From the NCBI GenBank assembly GCA_000469685.2, contig LS997566.1, forward strand, positions 36,434,420 through 36,498,419: DNA of 64,000 bases, in the 5' to 3' direction. Origin of the DNA: Haemonchus contortus (Eukaryota; Nematoda; Chromadorea; Rhabditida; Trichostrongylidae). The notes beneath the pieces were generated by a model. The model was not told the DNA's origin. It was given only the letters and a program-made list of their open reading frames with translations, and ran no database searches. Below are positions 23,301-35,500 of this stretch, one piece after another. A program made the position numbers and the translations under genes. Position 1 is the stretch's first letter. The number at the start of each line of letters is the position of its first letter.

Positions 23301-25000
23301 AAAATTCGTACATTCTCAAGTAAGTCGCCCTTTCAAGTAGGAAAATACCCGCGCCCGTAAACCAAGCGGGGTAATTAAACGCAGTTCAGAAAGTGTCATC
23401 ACTATTCTAAAACAAGTAGAAGGCCGTCAAGTATCGCGAAGTAATTAAACGACTGAACGAGGCCGACTCGAACGAGGTGACCGATAAGAAAATATGAACT
23501 TTGAAATTCGCGCCGGAGAAATAATACCCAACAGACTCACTGATGTCGAAAAACGCAGTTCTCACCTCGCCATCTCCTATTTCACTTCAAGAACACAAGT
23601 GATACGATTTCTTAAATTTCTGCAGCACTTAGGAACTGAACCTACAAACCTTCAAAGAACTGAAAAGTCAAAATAAACAGTAGCATACCTGCCATTGCCA
23701 TTGATAGGCGCAAAAAATTTAATCCAACCCGCGAAAAATGGGAAAGGGATGAGGGCAAAAAACAGGGAGGCAGATGCAATTTCAATAATTAGGTCCAAAA
23801 CTGAATTCTACCTAGCGTCAGGCATTCCATTGCCTGGGCTAAATGATTGTTGTAAAACTGTCAGAAAGGATAAAAAGGGTTGGACTCTGCAAATTAGGTA
23901 TGCTCCAAATGTCATGAAGATTGCAGGTGAGAGTGGAATCTGGCGCGCATCCAACAACAAGATTAGTGGGCGTCAGGTAATTTTTCCTCTTATCTTTTCT
24001 TTTTCGAGTAAAAGACCCAGAGATTACAAAAAAAACGTCAAAAATAGCCTTCGTACCACCTATGTGTCACAGGAAGGTTTGTAGGCCGGAGCCATTGGTT
24101 CATCGAAAATCAAAACACATCTGTGTATCAAAGTGAAATCGAATCCTATTGTAATAGATTTTATGCTAGAGTTCCGTCAATCGGTGTCCGACGGCCCGTG
24201 CTTCGATCGAGAACAAAAAATGAGCGAATCGATCAAATCTCAAAGTTCCTATAGCAAATTTAAAGCGGGAGGCAGAATAGACAAGTTTGGAGATTGCTTT
24301 CGTACTTCTATAAGGGAGAAGTCTCCCCTAAACGTATGGTGACCGACTTCACACTGTGTGATGGAGTTTATGATGTCAGCGCTCTGGAAAAATGTCATGC
24401 TAACACATGTGCAGGAAAATTCGTGCACGTGTTAGTCGAAACGAGTGATTGCGGTTCAGGTTGACCCCACGATGAAAAAAAGATTGTTGACTCCGAGAAA
24501 ACAAAAAAGGTTGCCCTTAGCTCCACCTTATAACCGCGAAAAATACGTTGTATTCTTATATGTTCATAATCGGGAGGAAAAGGCACTGAAAGTTATTCCT
24601 CTCCCGATTGCTAAATGCTGGGTCAAGGAAAGATTGTGCTCGCCTCTGGGAGAAAGTTCCTAAAGGTAACTAACCCTGTAGGGGATATTTTTGTTTGGTC
24701 TCTTCGAAACGCCAAATTTCCAAAGTGCGGACCTTTTGAATTTCACTTCAGAAATGAATAAAAAACATATTAGGTAACTTCAGACTCGGTAATTGAAATA
24801 ATAATAACAAATTAATGGATTGTTTGAAAGGATGATTCGTCCGGAAATTTCCAATAATCGATTACAAAGAGATGGTGTTCGCTTATGTCTACATCACACC
24901 CCAAAACACAAAATCTTTGACGACAGGTCTGCTAGCCTTCCGAGTAATTGAGAGGTGGGTGCCTACAATGTCAACATTTGTGTGATTATGTTAGGTTTTT
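20388..25000 (+). other. coding-like but broken tract, unassigned
   Basis: Plus-strand pieces with protein-like composition occur without continuous frames. Examples are around 21785-21900 (NPASISAGATSQSTVSPLSF), 22385-22490 (DDLDIAIEGRLHSSIFDTLR), 23494-23676, 23695-24084, 24133-24342 and 24445-24663. They are separated by stops and frameshifts, show no intron signals that join them, and match no family I can name. A degenerate retroelement or pseudogene is the likeliest explanation. A C11-T-C6 run lies at 22566-22583. Confidence 0.3.
22566..22583. repeat. interrupted C-run
   Basis: Eleven C, one T, then six C. Together with the tracts at 17.56 kb and 56.40 kb this shows that mono-C/G runs recur in this genome. 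Confidence 0.9.
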
Positions 25001-27097
25001 TGAGCATATTTGGCAACAAGCCAAGTAGTCATTTCAGATTCTGAATGGGCCGTAATTCAGCACCTTACCTTGTTTTTCATCGACTGTGACCGTCGTCGTG
25101 GGAATGTACCTCTTACGGGAGGGGGGTGGAGGGGGGATTGTCGAATGTATCGTACAAAATAGACAAAAGATAAAAGAAACAAAAAAAAAGAAAACTATCG
25201 AAAAACCTACAAAAAGGTACCTCATGGCCCTTTTGACGACCCAGCTGCCCCATATCCAGATCATGCGCACGATGGTGCCACCTGTTACCGAGTTCCTACC
25301 TATATTGCCTTTGTAAACCAAAAATTCTTACTGATAAGAGAAGGAAATCATTACACTATACTATACCATTACTATACCTCGACGCTCAGGCACAACTCAA
25401 TTCACATTGAACTCTTTTTGGGTAATTACTGCTGTAAAACGACTCGATGAACACTTTTTACAGCGCTACATTTGCTGGCTCATTTTGGAATGTATCCCTT
25501 TTTCTGGGGGTGCATCGACCCATAAACGATCATCGCAAAAGGAATTCGTACGCAATAATTCAAAAAGACGACAACATTTCTTCCATCGACCAAAAAACAT
25601 TTTCAAGGTTGAGTTTTCTAGGTCTGTACCGAGAGTTCTCTGGTAAGTATCGCAACTGAAGAAGATAAAAGTCAAAGGATAGCCAGTTTTCAAAAAATGC
25701 TGCAACAAAAGTTGACTGTACTGAACTAAAACTCCCAAGAAGGAAACGAAACTCCCGTGAAAGTTCAGCTGTAGGGGAACGCTGAGTTCCGTGTCGATTC
25801 TCCGTGCGCTCCGCATGGGATAAGACATGGCCTGGCAGGGAGTCAGCATTCCACACAGCCCGGCGCTTTTCTCCAAGAAAAAGCATCACTACAGCCCATA
25901 AAGTCGATACCTGATCCTTCTCTGGCTCAAGCGACTGCGTTAGAGACGCAGAACTGATGGGATATCCCCTTCTACTTCATTCCCACCAAAAGATCGTGAC
26001 CGCATAACGAAACGAAGCACTGAATTACTTATCAGGCAGAATTAACAAAGCCACCAACAGAGAACTATGTGGAGAAGACCTTTTCAGAACTCGAGCAACC
26101 CCATTGAAAAGAAGGCTACTTCCAGCTTTTTTACGGATGGGTATAGAAAGGGAAAGGAAAGAAAGCAAAACAGCACCCCAGTAGTTCTCGACTGAGAGTC
26201 CTTCCTTATAGGCCTGTCTAGGACACTCCACAGCTGTGGTGAGTTGGATCTAGCCAACGTACGCGTAACCTCCTATACAACCTTTCCCAATGTGTCCTAC
26301 ATGCAACGGTGTTAGAATGTCTGCATTAAAAAAACTACTCTATACAATGAAACCCAAAGTCCGTGAAGTGTCGCGTCGATTGCATTTTATTTCACGGCAA
26401 CGCCACAGTAGGAATCGAGTTCCTACCCCGGATTCCAGTGATTATAAGAAACTGTCCTTAAAATCAATTCCTCCCTTAACGTTAACTCAAAAACTCAAAA
26501 AACTCAAACAACAACAACAACGAACTCAAAAAATATAATCAAGAGATAAAGTGATCAGTGGTCCGTGTTCCACTAACAGTACGTCGCGCATCGGGATTGG
26601 CTGATGATTGCAGAGGCGTTTCAAAGGATATTCTTCGCCGACTTATGGATCAGTCGAGATATTCATTTAGTGTTTTTACCTCTGCAGTTTTTTTTGGCCA
26701 AATAATATCCCTCCTGCTCTTAGGCCAAATTTGCTAAGGACACACAATACGAACCTCAACATAAAAGTGCAGGAAGTATACGGGCCGTTACCGGTTAGTA
26801 ATCGAAACACATTTCAAACATAACTGGTTGAGAGTAGCGATTTCTTTTTCATATTCTTTAAACACTCAAACACGCACATATCCGATCAGCCAATAAACGA
26901 CGAAAAAGAACCGGCAATAATACGGTATTATAAGGGAAAAGATGAATAAAAATATACATACACATATATGCGATGTCGTATAATACACTTTACAAACGAC
27001 GGCGACATAAAGTTCAAGAAAAAGAAGAGTTGATCGGTTCAGAACGAGGTCATTACACGGTTCCTTTCATATACAATTTACTTTACTCGATAAGATC
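25001..27097. other. intergenic, no supported gene
   Basis: A minus frame at 25034-25321 is hydrophobic in its middle, ends at a good donor (AAG|GTAAGG) and has an acceptor before it (CTTATCAG), but it meets a stop right after that acceptor. A plus frame at 25447-25659 contains a GTAAGT donor. Neither joins to a partner exon. CAACAACAACAA and AACTCAAAAA repeats occur at about 26480-26530. Confidence 0.4.
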
Positions 27098-27125
27098 AAT
27101 GACGTCATTGTAGCGGATGACGTCA
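27098..27125. promoter_or_regulatory. pair of perfect CRE sites (TGACGTCA)
   Basis: Two identical 8-bp palindromes TGACGTCA lie at 27100-27107 and 27118-27125, 18 bp apart start to start; the first sits in the 12-bp palindrome AATGACGTCATT. This is the consensus for CREB/ATF bZIP dimers. GATAAG occurs just upstream (27089-27094). Downstream lie an AT-rich stretch, a TAGTTTCAG acceptor at about 27182 and a GC-rich segment with an ATG, so a plus-strand gene start is conceivable, but its coding part was not found. The sites are seen; regulation is inferred. Confidence 0.5.
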
Positions 27126-28263
27126 TTTCGTGGGAAAAAAACAAGAATTATTCATATATAACTACGAACTATTCATAGTAGTTTCAGTGTAAGAAGGAGG
27201 ATGACGAGGAGGAACGATGGGATGGGATGGCGGATGTGGCCCGTCTCACCGCACGTCACACACACACCACATTACGGGGCGGAGCTGGCGTAGGTGATGG
27301 GCGCCATAAGGAGCCGCCGCGGCGATTCAGAGCAGCCGGCGGTTTTTTTCTCTTTCAGCGAACTATATACACATCAAACTTTGACGAATCTGGTTGCCAT
27401 TATGATTGGTCGCTCAAATCAGAAAAAAGTAAGATTGATGAGGTTCTATCTAGTCGAAAGCTTCACCTATCGCCGAATGTACTATGAATTAGTCAAACAT
27501 TTCTTTTTCCCTGGGATTTTTCCCACCCATCAAGGAACTGAACAACTGTGTTGATGTATTCTAAACACCCGGCTGTTTCCATGGTTAGAGCGTGGTTAGG
27601 CATTAAGTATGGTTAGATGGCCGCCACCTGCTCCCCGCTTTTCACAACTTTGCAGAAATCTCAACTACAGAAACATTCAGTGTTTTAACAATACAATTAC
27701 TACGGGGTCTAATTAAGGACCATACATGGAGTTCTCTTAAACACATGGCTTAAACAACAATTTCAAAGGCTATACGTATATAAAAATGGATCGCGTAGAC
27801 TCTTCAATATAACTCAACAGGCGTAAATATATTTTTGAATAATAGAAAGCGATAAAACAAAACTACATCATTACTATTACACTACAAAGTACAGTAAAAC
27901 GCTACCACATATAATAAAATATAGATTTAATATAGTTTTTCACCTGTACACATAATAGCTGACCGATGAGGCTGATTACCTGGTTGGTTTGATTAAATAG
28001 ACGATTATAGAGGCTGTAGCGTTAGCAGACGACAACTGTCATGTTTTGCGAACACGATGGCTATTTCCCGAATACTTTTAAATCTAATTATTTAGGGCTA
28101 AAAAGGACTGCAATAAAACAATTACAATATTAGAGGGTTACTGAAGAGCCTAAAACCATGTTACACATATAGAACTCAATATATGACACACTACAGTAGA
28201 TCCTACCATTTGGCACTTTTTTGTTCGCTCAATGATGTATAAAGGAGCCCTGCCAGAGTGAGT
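27126..28263. other. GC-rich patch then AT-rich intergenic DNA
   Basis: From 27190 to 27350 GC content is clearly higher and two plus frames overlap (27227-27487 and 27294-27554); neither is recognisable. After 27.6 kb the sequence is AT-rich and carries no gene that I can support. Confidence 0.4.
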
Positions 28264-28577
28264 TCAGCATGAGAGGTATACGGTATTACTGTCACGGCTA
28301 AACGGTAGTAAATTGGAGCGGAGAGAGAGATGGGTAGAAGAATTGCGATAAAGATCAGCGGTGTTGATGGCTAGCAAGGGGGTCAGGCGACGGATGCCTT
28401 GGCGACTGAGGTAGGAAAGGGATCGCTGGAAATAGTGCCATGATCGAGGAGTAGGGCGGAGAAATCCCATCGAAATAGTAGGTCGATGGAGGACGAGGGT
28501 GAGAGCGAACAGGTGGCGATCCGGCAAAGCGAATACAGCGACGACCGACTGGTTGTTGCACACCGCCATCGTCTCAC
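28264..28577 (-). other. GC-rich patch with three open minus frames
   Basis: All three minus-strand frames are open for 60-100 codons here, which reflects GC-rich, stop-poor sequence as much as coding. The frame at 28355-28561 is Pro/Ser-rich (FAGSPPVRSHPRPPSTYY), the type seen in low-complexity nematode proteins. The ATG in GACGATGGCGGTG (28569) opens a different frame. With no splice partners or motif I cannot tell an exon from chance. Confidence 0.25.
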
Positions 28578-28628
28578 CGTCTTCGCGGATTAAGTGACCG
28601 CCGCTGACTGAACGGCCGCACCCCTACG

Positions 28629-28660
28629 ACTTATTGTGGTGACGGATCGTCACAATAAGT
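28629..28660. repeat. imperfect palindrome with a TGACG core
   Basis: ACTTATTGTG at 28629-28638 is mirrored exactly by CACAATAAGT at 28651-28660. The interval itself contains TGACGGATCGTCA. It could be a bZIP-type binding site or a small hairpin; no neighbouring gene start supports either. Confidence 0.6.
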
Positions 28661-29536
28661 AGTAGCGCGGCGATAAGAGCGCTCCCCATGATAATGTCAT
28701 CGGCCACTAATAACGAATGACATCTCCATTATATAGACCCAGAAAGGAGGCCGATAGAGTCCAGGATTAGGGAGAAGGAGAAAGTTGGGGTTGCACTGAG
28801 GAACTGATCAGGAGGTGCCTCCTGGTAGGTCCAAGAACGGAAGAACTATCACGCAGATCGTCCTCAAATTTCATCAGCCGCCTATCCCGGATAAATAAGT
28901 TGTGACCCACTTCCGATATGGGACATCTCCTAGAATGCTCACCTACGAAATTGTGAACACTCAGACAGCAAAAATCATTCTTTTTTAGACAGATCCCCAA
29001 CTCGTCAGCCATCATTTTTAAAATTGGTCCCAGAAATGGTAATACCCCTGATATCCCCTTATTCCTCTAAAGTTTCACAGTGAAAGAGAGATGTAAGACG
29101 GTGCTTCATAGCTAGTGCTAAGAAATACGGTATTGATTGATGCGAAATGGCCTGTTAAGCACCTATAGTGAAGAGGAGCGTGGGCAAGGACCGCTTTTTG
29201 CAAAACCACCTCGGCTGAAATTCAAAAAGCTTTACAACACAGCTCACGGAGGCCCTTCTTCACCAGGGCTATGGCACAAGTTTTTGAGGGAAAACCCCGT
29301 CGAGAGCTTGAATTATTAGCTTCGAGACTGGGCTATTCATATCTGCCAGCAGAATACCTCGCACTCCACCTTACTCTCCATTGTCCTCATTACACTGTCT
29401 GGCCGGGGACCTCCGTAAACCTCTAATACCTCCCACAAACAGGCCTAATCAATACATCATTATGAGCGCAACACAATAAAACCAGCTTACATCACTAGTC
29501 ACCATTAATCAATAGAGAAATCAATAGAAAAAAACA
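28661..29536. other. 3' flank of par-4, no gene
   Basis: A minus frame at 28767-29015 (82 codons) is open but unrecognised. The par-4 3' UTR must occupy the part nearest 29536. Confidence 0.45.
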
Positions 29537-32500
29537 TCACGGCGAGCGATTCGGAAGTATGCAACTGAGCAAACTGCGATTTTTGCGGGGAGGACGTTGC
29601 GTCGGGTGCGATTGTGACGGCATTGGCCGGGCGTCTCGAGGGGTAATATCAATCCGTCGTTCTAGAGGGATGATGCCAGGATCCGAACCTGATAGTCCAC
29701 GATCGGGTGGAAGTATCACAGATGCATGCGTTGTACTCGGACCACTACTGTGATGTTGACGCACAAACACCGTTTCTGAAAAAAAAATCCAGTTTTTTGA
29801 CATTATCAATCTTTTCTTTCAACTTTTCCGTGTATCTCATTATTTGAAAAATATTAAAACTAATTTAGTATGTTCCAATTTGAATTCAAAGATATGACAA
29901 ATAAAACCGGCCGATTGAAGGTAAACAAAAAAAGAAAACTCAGTCATCACCATGGGCCGGACCTGAATACCCACCTAGTTACCCACCGACTTACTCCAGG
30001 TTACTGTACAGCGGAACGGGGAGATTCCGACTTGATGGAAGTAATGACATAAAACTATGAATCCCCGTTCTAACCTAATTTTAACCTAGTAATGCCGAAA
30101 CCTCTCTCTTGTCGCTGTTAGTCATGTCACTCATCCGGAACCTCTTACTGCTGGAACGCATCAGCGTGGCGCCAAAGGAGGTCGACCAGACCCATCTGAA
30201 TTAATGGGCGTCGACGTTACTACTACCCACGACGAAATACTCTAAACCACCAGGAAAAGATTACTCTCTATGACAAATGACAAAACACCACGCTGAATTT
30301 CATTGGGAAGTATTGGGAAGAGGGGTTTTGAGAGGTGATACAGATGATTTCAAGGAAAGGTGTACGATATAAGACGCAACCCGAAATCTCCACACTCTTG
30401 AATAGGAATCAAAGTTATAACTAAAACTCGTAAAACACTTCAGCACCACCATACCCTCTCACTACAATTAGGTAGTATTCCTTCAAAAGTGACTCGAAAC
30501 CCAACTCATAGTGTCCATTTTAAATGGGCGAGGAAGTGTCCCAAACGGTAAACATAAGACAATGAGCTGTTTAGGGTACAGGAAGGATTGAAAAAACGGT
30601 GATTTTGAGGATCGAATGAAAAATTACTCAAACTAAACTAACAATTAACAAGATGCAGGAAAATAGTGTAGTATCGATAAGTATACGAGGTGCTAATCCT
30701 ATCAGAGCATCCGGTTCCTATCTAACTATCTGTATCCTCTTTTCTTGGCGCCATCACATCCAGGACACAAAGGGTAATCACTTTGGAACCAGCCTCCTGA
30801 TAACATACAAGAAATTGTTAAATAATGGATTCCAATTAGTGCGAGGAAATCTGGTTCATGATCCGCTTTGTATTTCCATACGAATGGATTTTCGTTTATA
30901 AAAACATCACATCAGGCAAGCAACGAACGTATTGCAAACATTGAAAGACGAATAGATTGTTGGACGTATATATTACGTCATCTAATAAAAAAAGTCAAAT
31001 AATGTGAGCCCAAAATAGGACTACTCACGCTACTTTGAGCTAATAGCAAGCAAAGAAAAATAACACCATGCAAGGGAAATGAGTTGGAAAAGTGCAGAAG
31101 ACTAATGCAGTAATGGTTTCCGCTTTTCATTGGCTTCCGATCACCACAAACGAACGTTAGAGAGCTTCCATGTCACATCAAACCCGGGACTTATCCGATT
31201 TCTTATCCCAGACTGTTAAAAAGTCTGCTACAGTCGCTACCCCAGCCTACGAACTCGCTTCACAGTGCCCTAAGGATGAGGTTGGACAGAGAGAAGTAGC
31301 GTTTACAAAATACTCCAAAAGCTAAAATCAAATCCCAGATGAAATGTCGCCCACGTCCACTAGGCCTTCCGTCCCTCTCAGATTTGCAGAATGCTAGTAG
31401 TTTTGAATGCTGAATGCTAATCTAAAGTATGGTAGCGAGACAGTACATAGATAGTCCCCCACAATTCATTGACTATACCAGAAAATCATTCAAAAAACCC
31501 CTATAAAACAAAATTAAGGTGGTTTTTGAAAACCCCCACCCAAATCCGAAGGAAACGTTCAGCTGATGCAGAATATGCGAGGCAGTACTAACCAAAAACA
31601 TTCGCTGTCGGGACCTGGGTAGCTGAGAATTTTTTCCATCAAGAACGGTGCACAGTCACTTCAGAATCACGGTCAATGGTCCCTCCGAAGAGAAAAACTA
31701 AGCGACCAACATGTAGTGGTCCCCCAGTTTCATAAACATAGTTGCAGAGGGTCCTTCTCTCGTTTATCATACTCAGATCCTATATACCTTTTACCTTGCG
31801 GATGTTTACCCTATGAGTTATGACGAAAATAATCTTTTTCTTGCATTAGTTTAGGAAGTGATGTTCTTGCATTACTATAACCGATAAAATAAGAAAAACC
31901 ACAAATATGTGAATAAACAGTAAACATCAAATTGCTTTCATTGAGTGCTTCCAAAGAAACTACGCCCAGACTTGAAGGCCCTCCGACCTGTGAGTGTAAA
32001 AAGTTAGGTCATCAAATACTTCCAAGTCTCATTTCAGTGATGTTGGTTTGCCTTCAGTTCAACCGACGGACCTTCCTACCTTTCATTGCCTATCCCTCAT
32101 AGGGGGAATGGCATACAAATGACTAGCCCCAGACCTTTCGGTGGAATTTCAATTTAATTTTAGAATTACTCTTGAAAATCTCATCGAGGCGTCAAAATAT
32201 ATCATCATGAGCCTCCAAAAAGCAAATTCACTATATCCGTTAAGGACTTCATATCAATAGCTTTATGTTGACATCTAAGTCTCCTGTCTAGTTACTCAGT
32301 CTGGAAGGAGCGGTTCAACTCCTCCTGCATATATCCCATCACGATGAACGGCCCCTTCCATCTTCATGCCCTGACACATCTGGGTTAAGTAAACGGCAAA
32401 AGAATTTCAATTAAGTTTTTGGACTGTTTGGAAATTATGATTGATCCTACCACCAACCTTCTAATTCACCCTCCGTCATAATTCGATCTGAAGGTATCCG

Positions 32501-35500
32501 TCCGAATCGCTGTTCCAGAGCTGGGTAAACAGTGAGCGGACGTTGTACGGAACCTCGTTTGGATGTCTCGCTGGTAGAGGGTGCCTGGAATCGTCGCCAT
32601 GATTTCAATGCCTCCGCATTCAGAACATTCATATTTAAAACTGGAAATGTAATAAAATCGTAAGATGACTGTTTTGTCGAGGTAATGAAAGAAAGTGGGA
32701 TCAGTTCCAGTCACTTCCCAAGAGATGACCCATTCCAGACCCTTCATTTTGCACAACGTCAAAAATCGATCAAATCAATCGAGCAGGTGATCAATAAAAG
32801 CAACGGTACAGAAGAGAAGGAACTACAACTGAGCTTTCACAGTATGAACTCTTTCAATCGCGAAAACCGGGATAAAAAGAAACACTGCTCTTGTTTGAAG
32901 AGGGTATCGAATGGAAGCCAAAACGCTCCACAAACTGAAAGGATCTGGAGACTTTATCAAAATATCTTTTGGGGACTTTACCCAAATAGGAAACAACCCG
33001 TTCCTAGTTGGAGGTGTTCAACCAGAGATACGACAGCGCATTACAGACGAATTCGTGAACGAAGTCTCCATCTCTTGGTACCATTCTTCAATCCTCACGG
33101 GGCTTATAATCACAGATCATCGTCTATCATATGAAACCCGCAAATAATATCCAGTTAGTTCGAAAAATAATTTTTGAGATGAAAGTTTTACGGGATAGCC
33201 TTCTTTAATGCGATTAGTCGACTGTATAGATAAAGAGAAAAATGAACCCTGCCTAGCCTACTCATCAATTCCCCTCACTTCTAATTGTAAGAGAAATTTG
33301 CCTAAGTTTTATTTCATTCAATCATCTACGACTACTTACTTTTGAACGAGATCGAGCATGCCATGGATTGTGCTTCACACATTCGATCGTGTACCGTTTC
33401 TTTGCGTCTTTAGTGAGCAAACCTTTCAACAGCCTGGAAAAAACAAGATCTACAGATAAGGAAATAATGTAAATAGAACTACTTTCTTCAAGAGAAAAGA
33501 GCTCTAGAGTCAACCATGACAAGTACTAGACGATAGAATAATCAGACTGAATGAACTGTTTGCTCTGAGTTCTTTTTGATCCCTTCCAAGAGTTCCATGG
33601 CTAATCTTGAACGTGCAAGTGAAAGACGAAACCAGTCACTGAAGAACGTGATGGGGAAAAGTGAACAATTGACCCTTCCCCCACACTCCACCCCACCCCA
33701 ACACAAAACTCTCCTCTTACAAGAAGTTTTACTCATCAAATAAATACGAAAATCTCAGCCCGGAACCTTCAAAAGAGCAGCAATCCCTACTCTGCCTGCG
33801 ATGCTGAGAAGTCGAGTAAGGATGCAAGTAATTAACACAAGTACGAAGGGATCACGCCAATGCCTACCAGGTAATGACTTTCTCCTACTAACAGCTAAGT
33901 CAACATATTTACATTCTAGACATAGAAGAGGGCATGATCTCACTGTAATTACAAAGGGTGATCCAGCATAATCCAAACCCACTGCCCATTTAGTGAATAA
34001 CAAGAATCGGGACAAAAGCAAGGTTTACCCAGCCAAAATACAACATTTTCTGCACAAAAATAGTTAGATAATTGCTGCTTCCGATCAGTTTGAGAACAAA
34101 AAACAGCCAAGTGATACTTGATTCTAATAAGGTAATATGTGACAGCTCATATTGCTCGAACTAATCACGACCGCGTAAGAAGCCTTTTAACGCACCTGTC
34201 AAGTTCAGATCAGGACTACTAAAATGGCTGGTAGAAAACGATGCTCCCAGTGATGCTTCTGTCCTAGTCTCTGCTTCCATATTGCATTTCTATGAAACGG
34301 AGACATATCCCTTCTCCTCGAAGGACCCTTTCCTTCCCCTTCACGCAGTCTGCATGCTAAGAGCATGCTGGAGAGCGGTTCCCAAAGCTTCACAGGAAAA
34401 AGAGAAAGGTAAACCAGATTCATTTGGAATTGCACTTCCGCGATGAAGAGAGAGCACATGATGTGCTGCGTTATAAGCTGACGTTTTCAATTTCAAGTTC
34501 AATACTTCTTCCCCTCTCCGTTTATCCCCTAAAAACCTGATTTTCAATTGAGCAGAAGGTGTTACTCTGTTTCCTAGTGGTCACACTAAAAGTTAAGAAA
34601 AACGAGTGCCATATTTCAAGCTTCCAATGTTCCTGGGTTTTTAAAATAGGCAGTAGACGCATGTGCCGCTTCTGCGAGGGATAATAGCCGGTCTCACTTT
34701 CAAAAAGGACAGCTACAAGGGGAAATCAAAGGAGAAAAGGAACAAACAGATGGGCTGAGGAAAAACACAAGAGCCGATGAAGAAAGAAACTGAGTGCAAC
34801 GGAGATAAATAAGAAGGGAGGCAGGATGAGGGCCGTTCTTCTAGGAACAAACCGGAGACGAAAATCCTCAAAAGGACAGGATCTCTAGCTCTAACAAAAT
34901 CAAGAGGGACCGCGACGCCGACAAAGCTTCCTTGTTAGATAAGAGGGCGAAAAAATTATAAGGACCTGCTGGAACAGCGCACTCGAAACAGAACTGTAAA
35001 AACAGCATAAAGTTCTCTCATAGTTAATGTCGAAACACAGAAAAAAAGAAGAGTAATGAGTGATAATGGATAGGCGCGACTTTCACTGAACCAGTCATCA
35101 TTGAAATCAGGCCATCACAAACGAAAGTTGGAGGAAGAAAAAAAAGGGAATTTACGCTAGAGAAGAAGGAATGATCCACATCGTAACTAACCATAAACTC
35201 GAAAAACTCACACAACTAAATCTTTATTGAGTTCTACGTTTGTCGGCATCACTAACTCGGCGTGAGCGATGTTGTCGAAAAGCCGCATAATCACCTAAGA
35301 AAACGTCATTGTATTACAAATTTCTCGCCTTCAATATGTGCTAGACGAAATCCTCACCGCTCCTTCGAAAGGGTACAACCCTGAGATCATATTGTACAGT
35401 GTAACACCACAGGACCATAAATCCGACGCAAAACCGCTGAACAAAATAGCATTATAAAAGTCATATAAATATAACAACACTGTCATTCAGACAACAGCAC

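Noticed and set aside
23360..23445. Spliced-leader RNA gene (GTAATTAAAC words twice)
   Set aside because: Only 10-11 bases match the reverse complement of the SL1 start; the CCAAGTTTGAG part and an Sm site are missing.
25034..25321. Minus-strand membrane protein exon
   Set aside because: The frame has no ATG before its hydrophobic part that follows a usable acceptor, and an in-frame stop lies directly after the acceptor.
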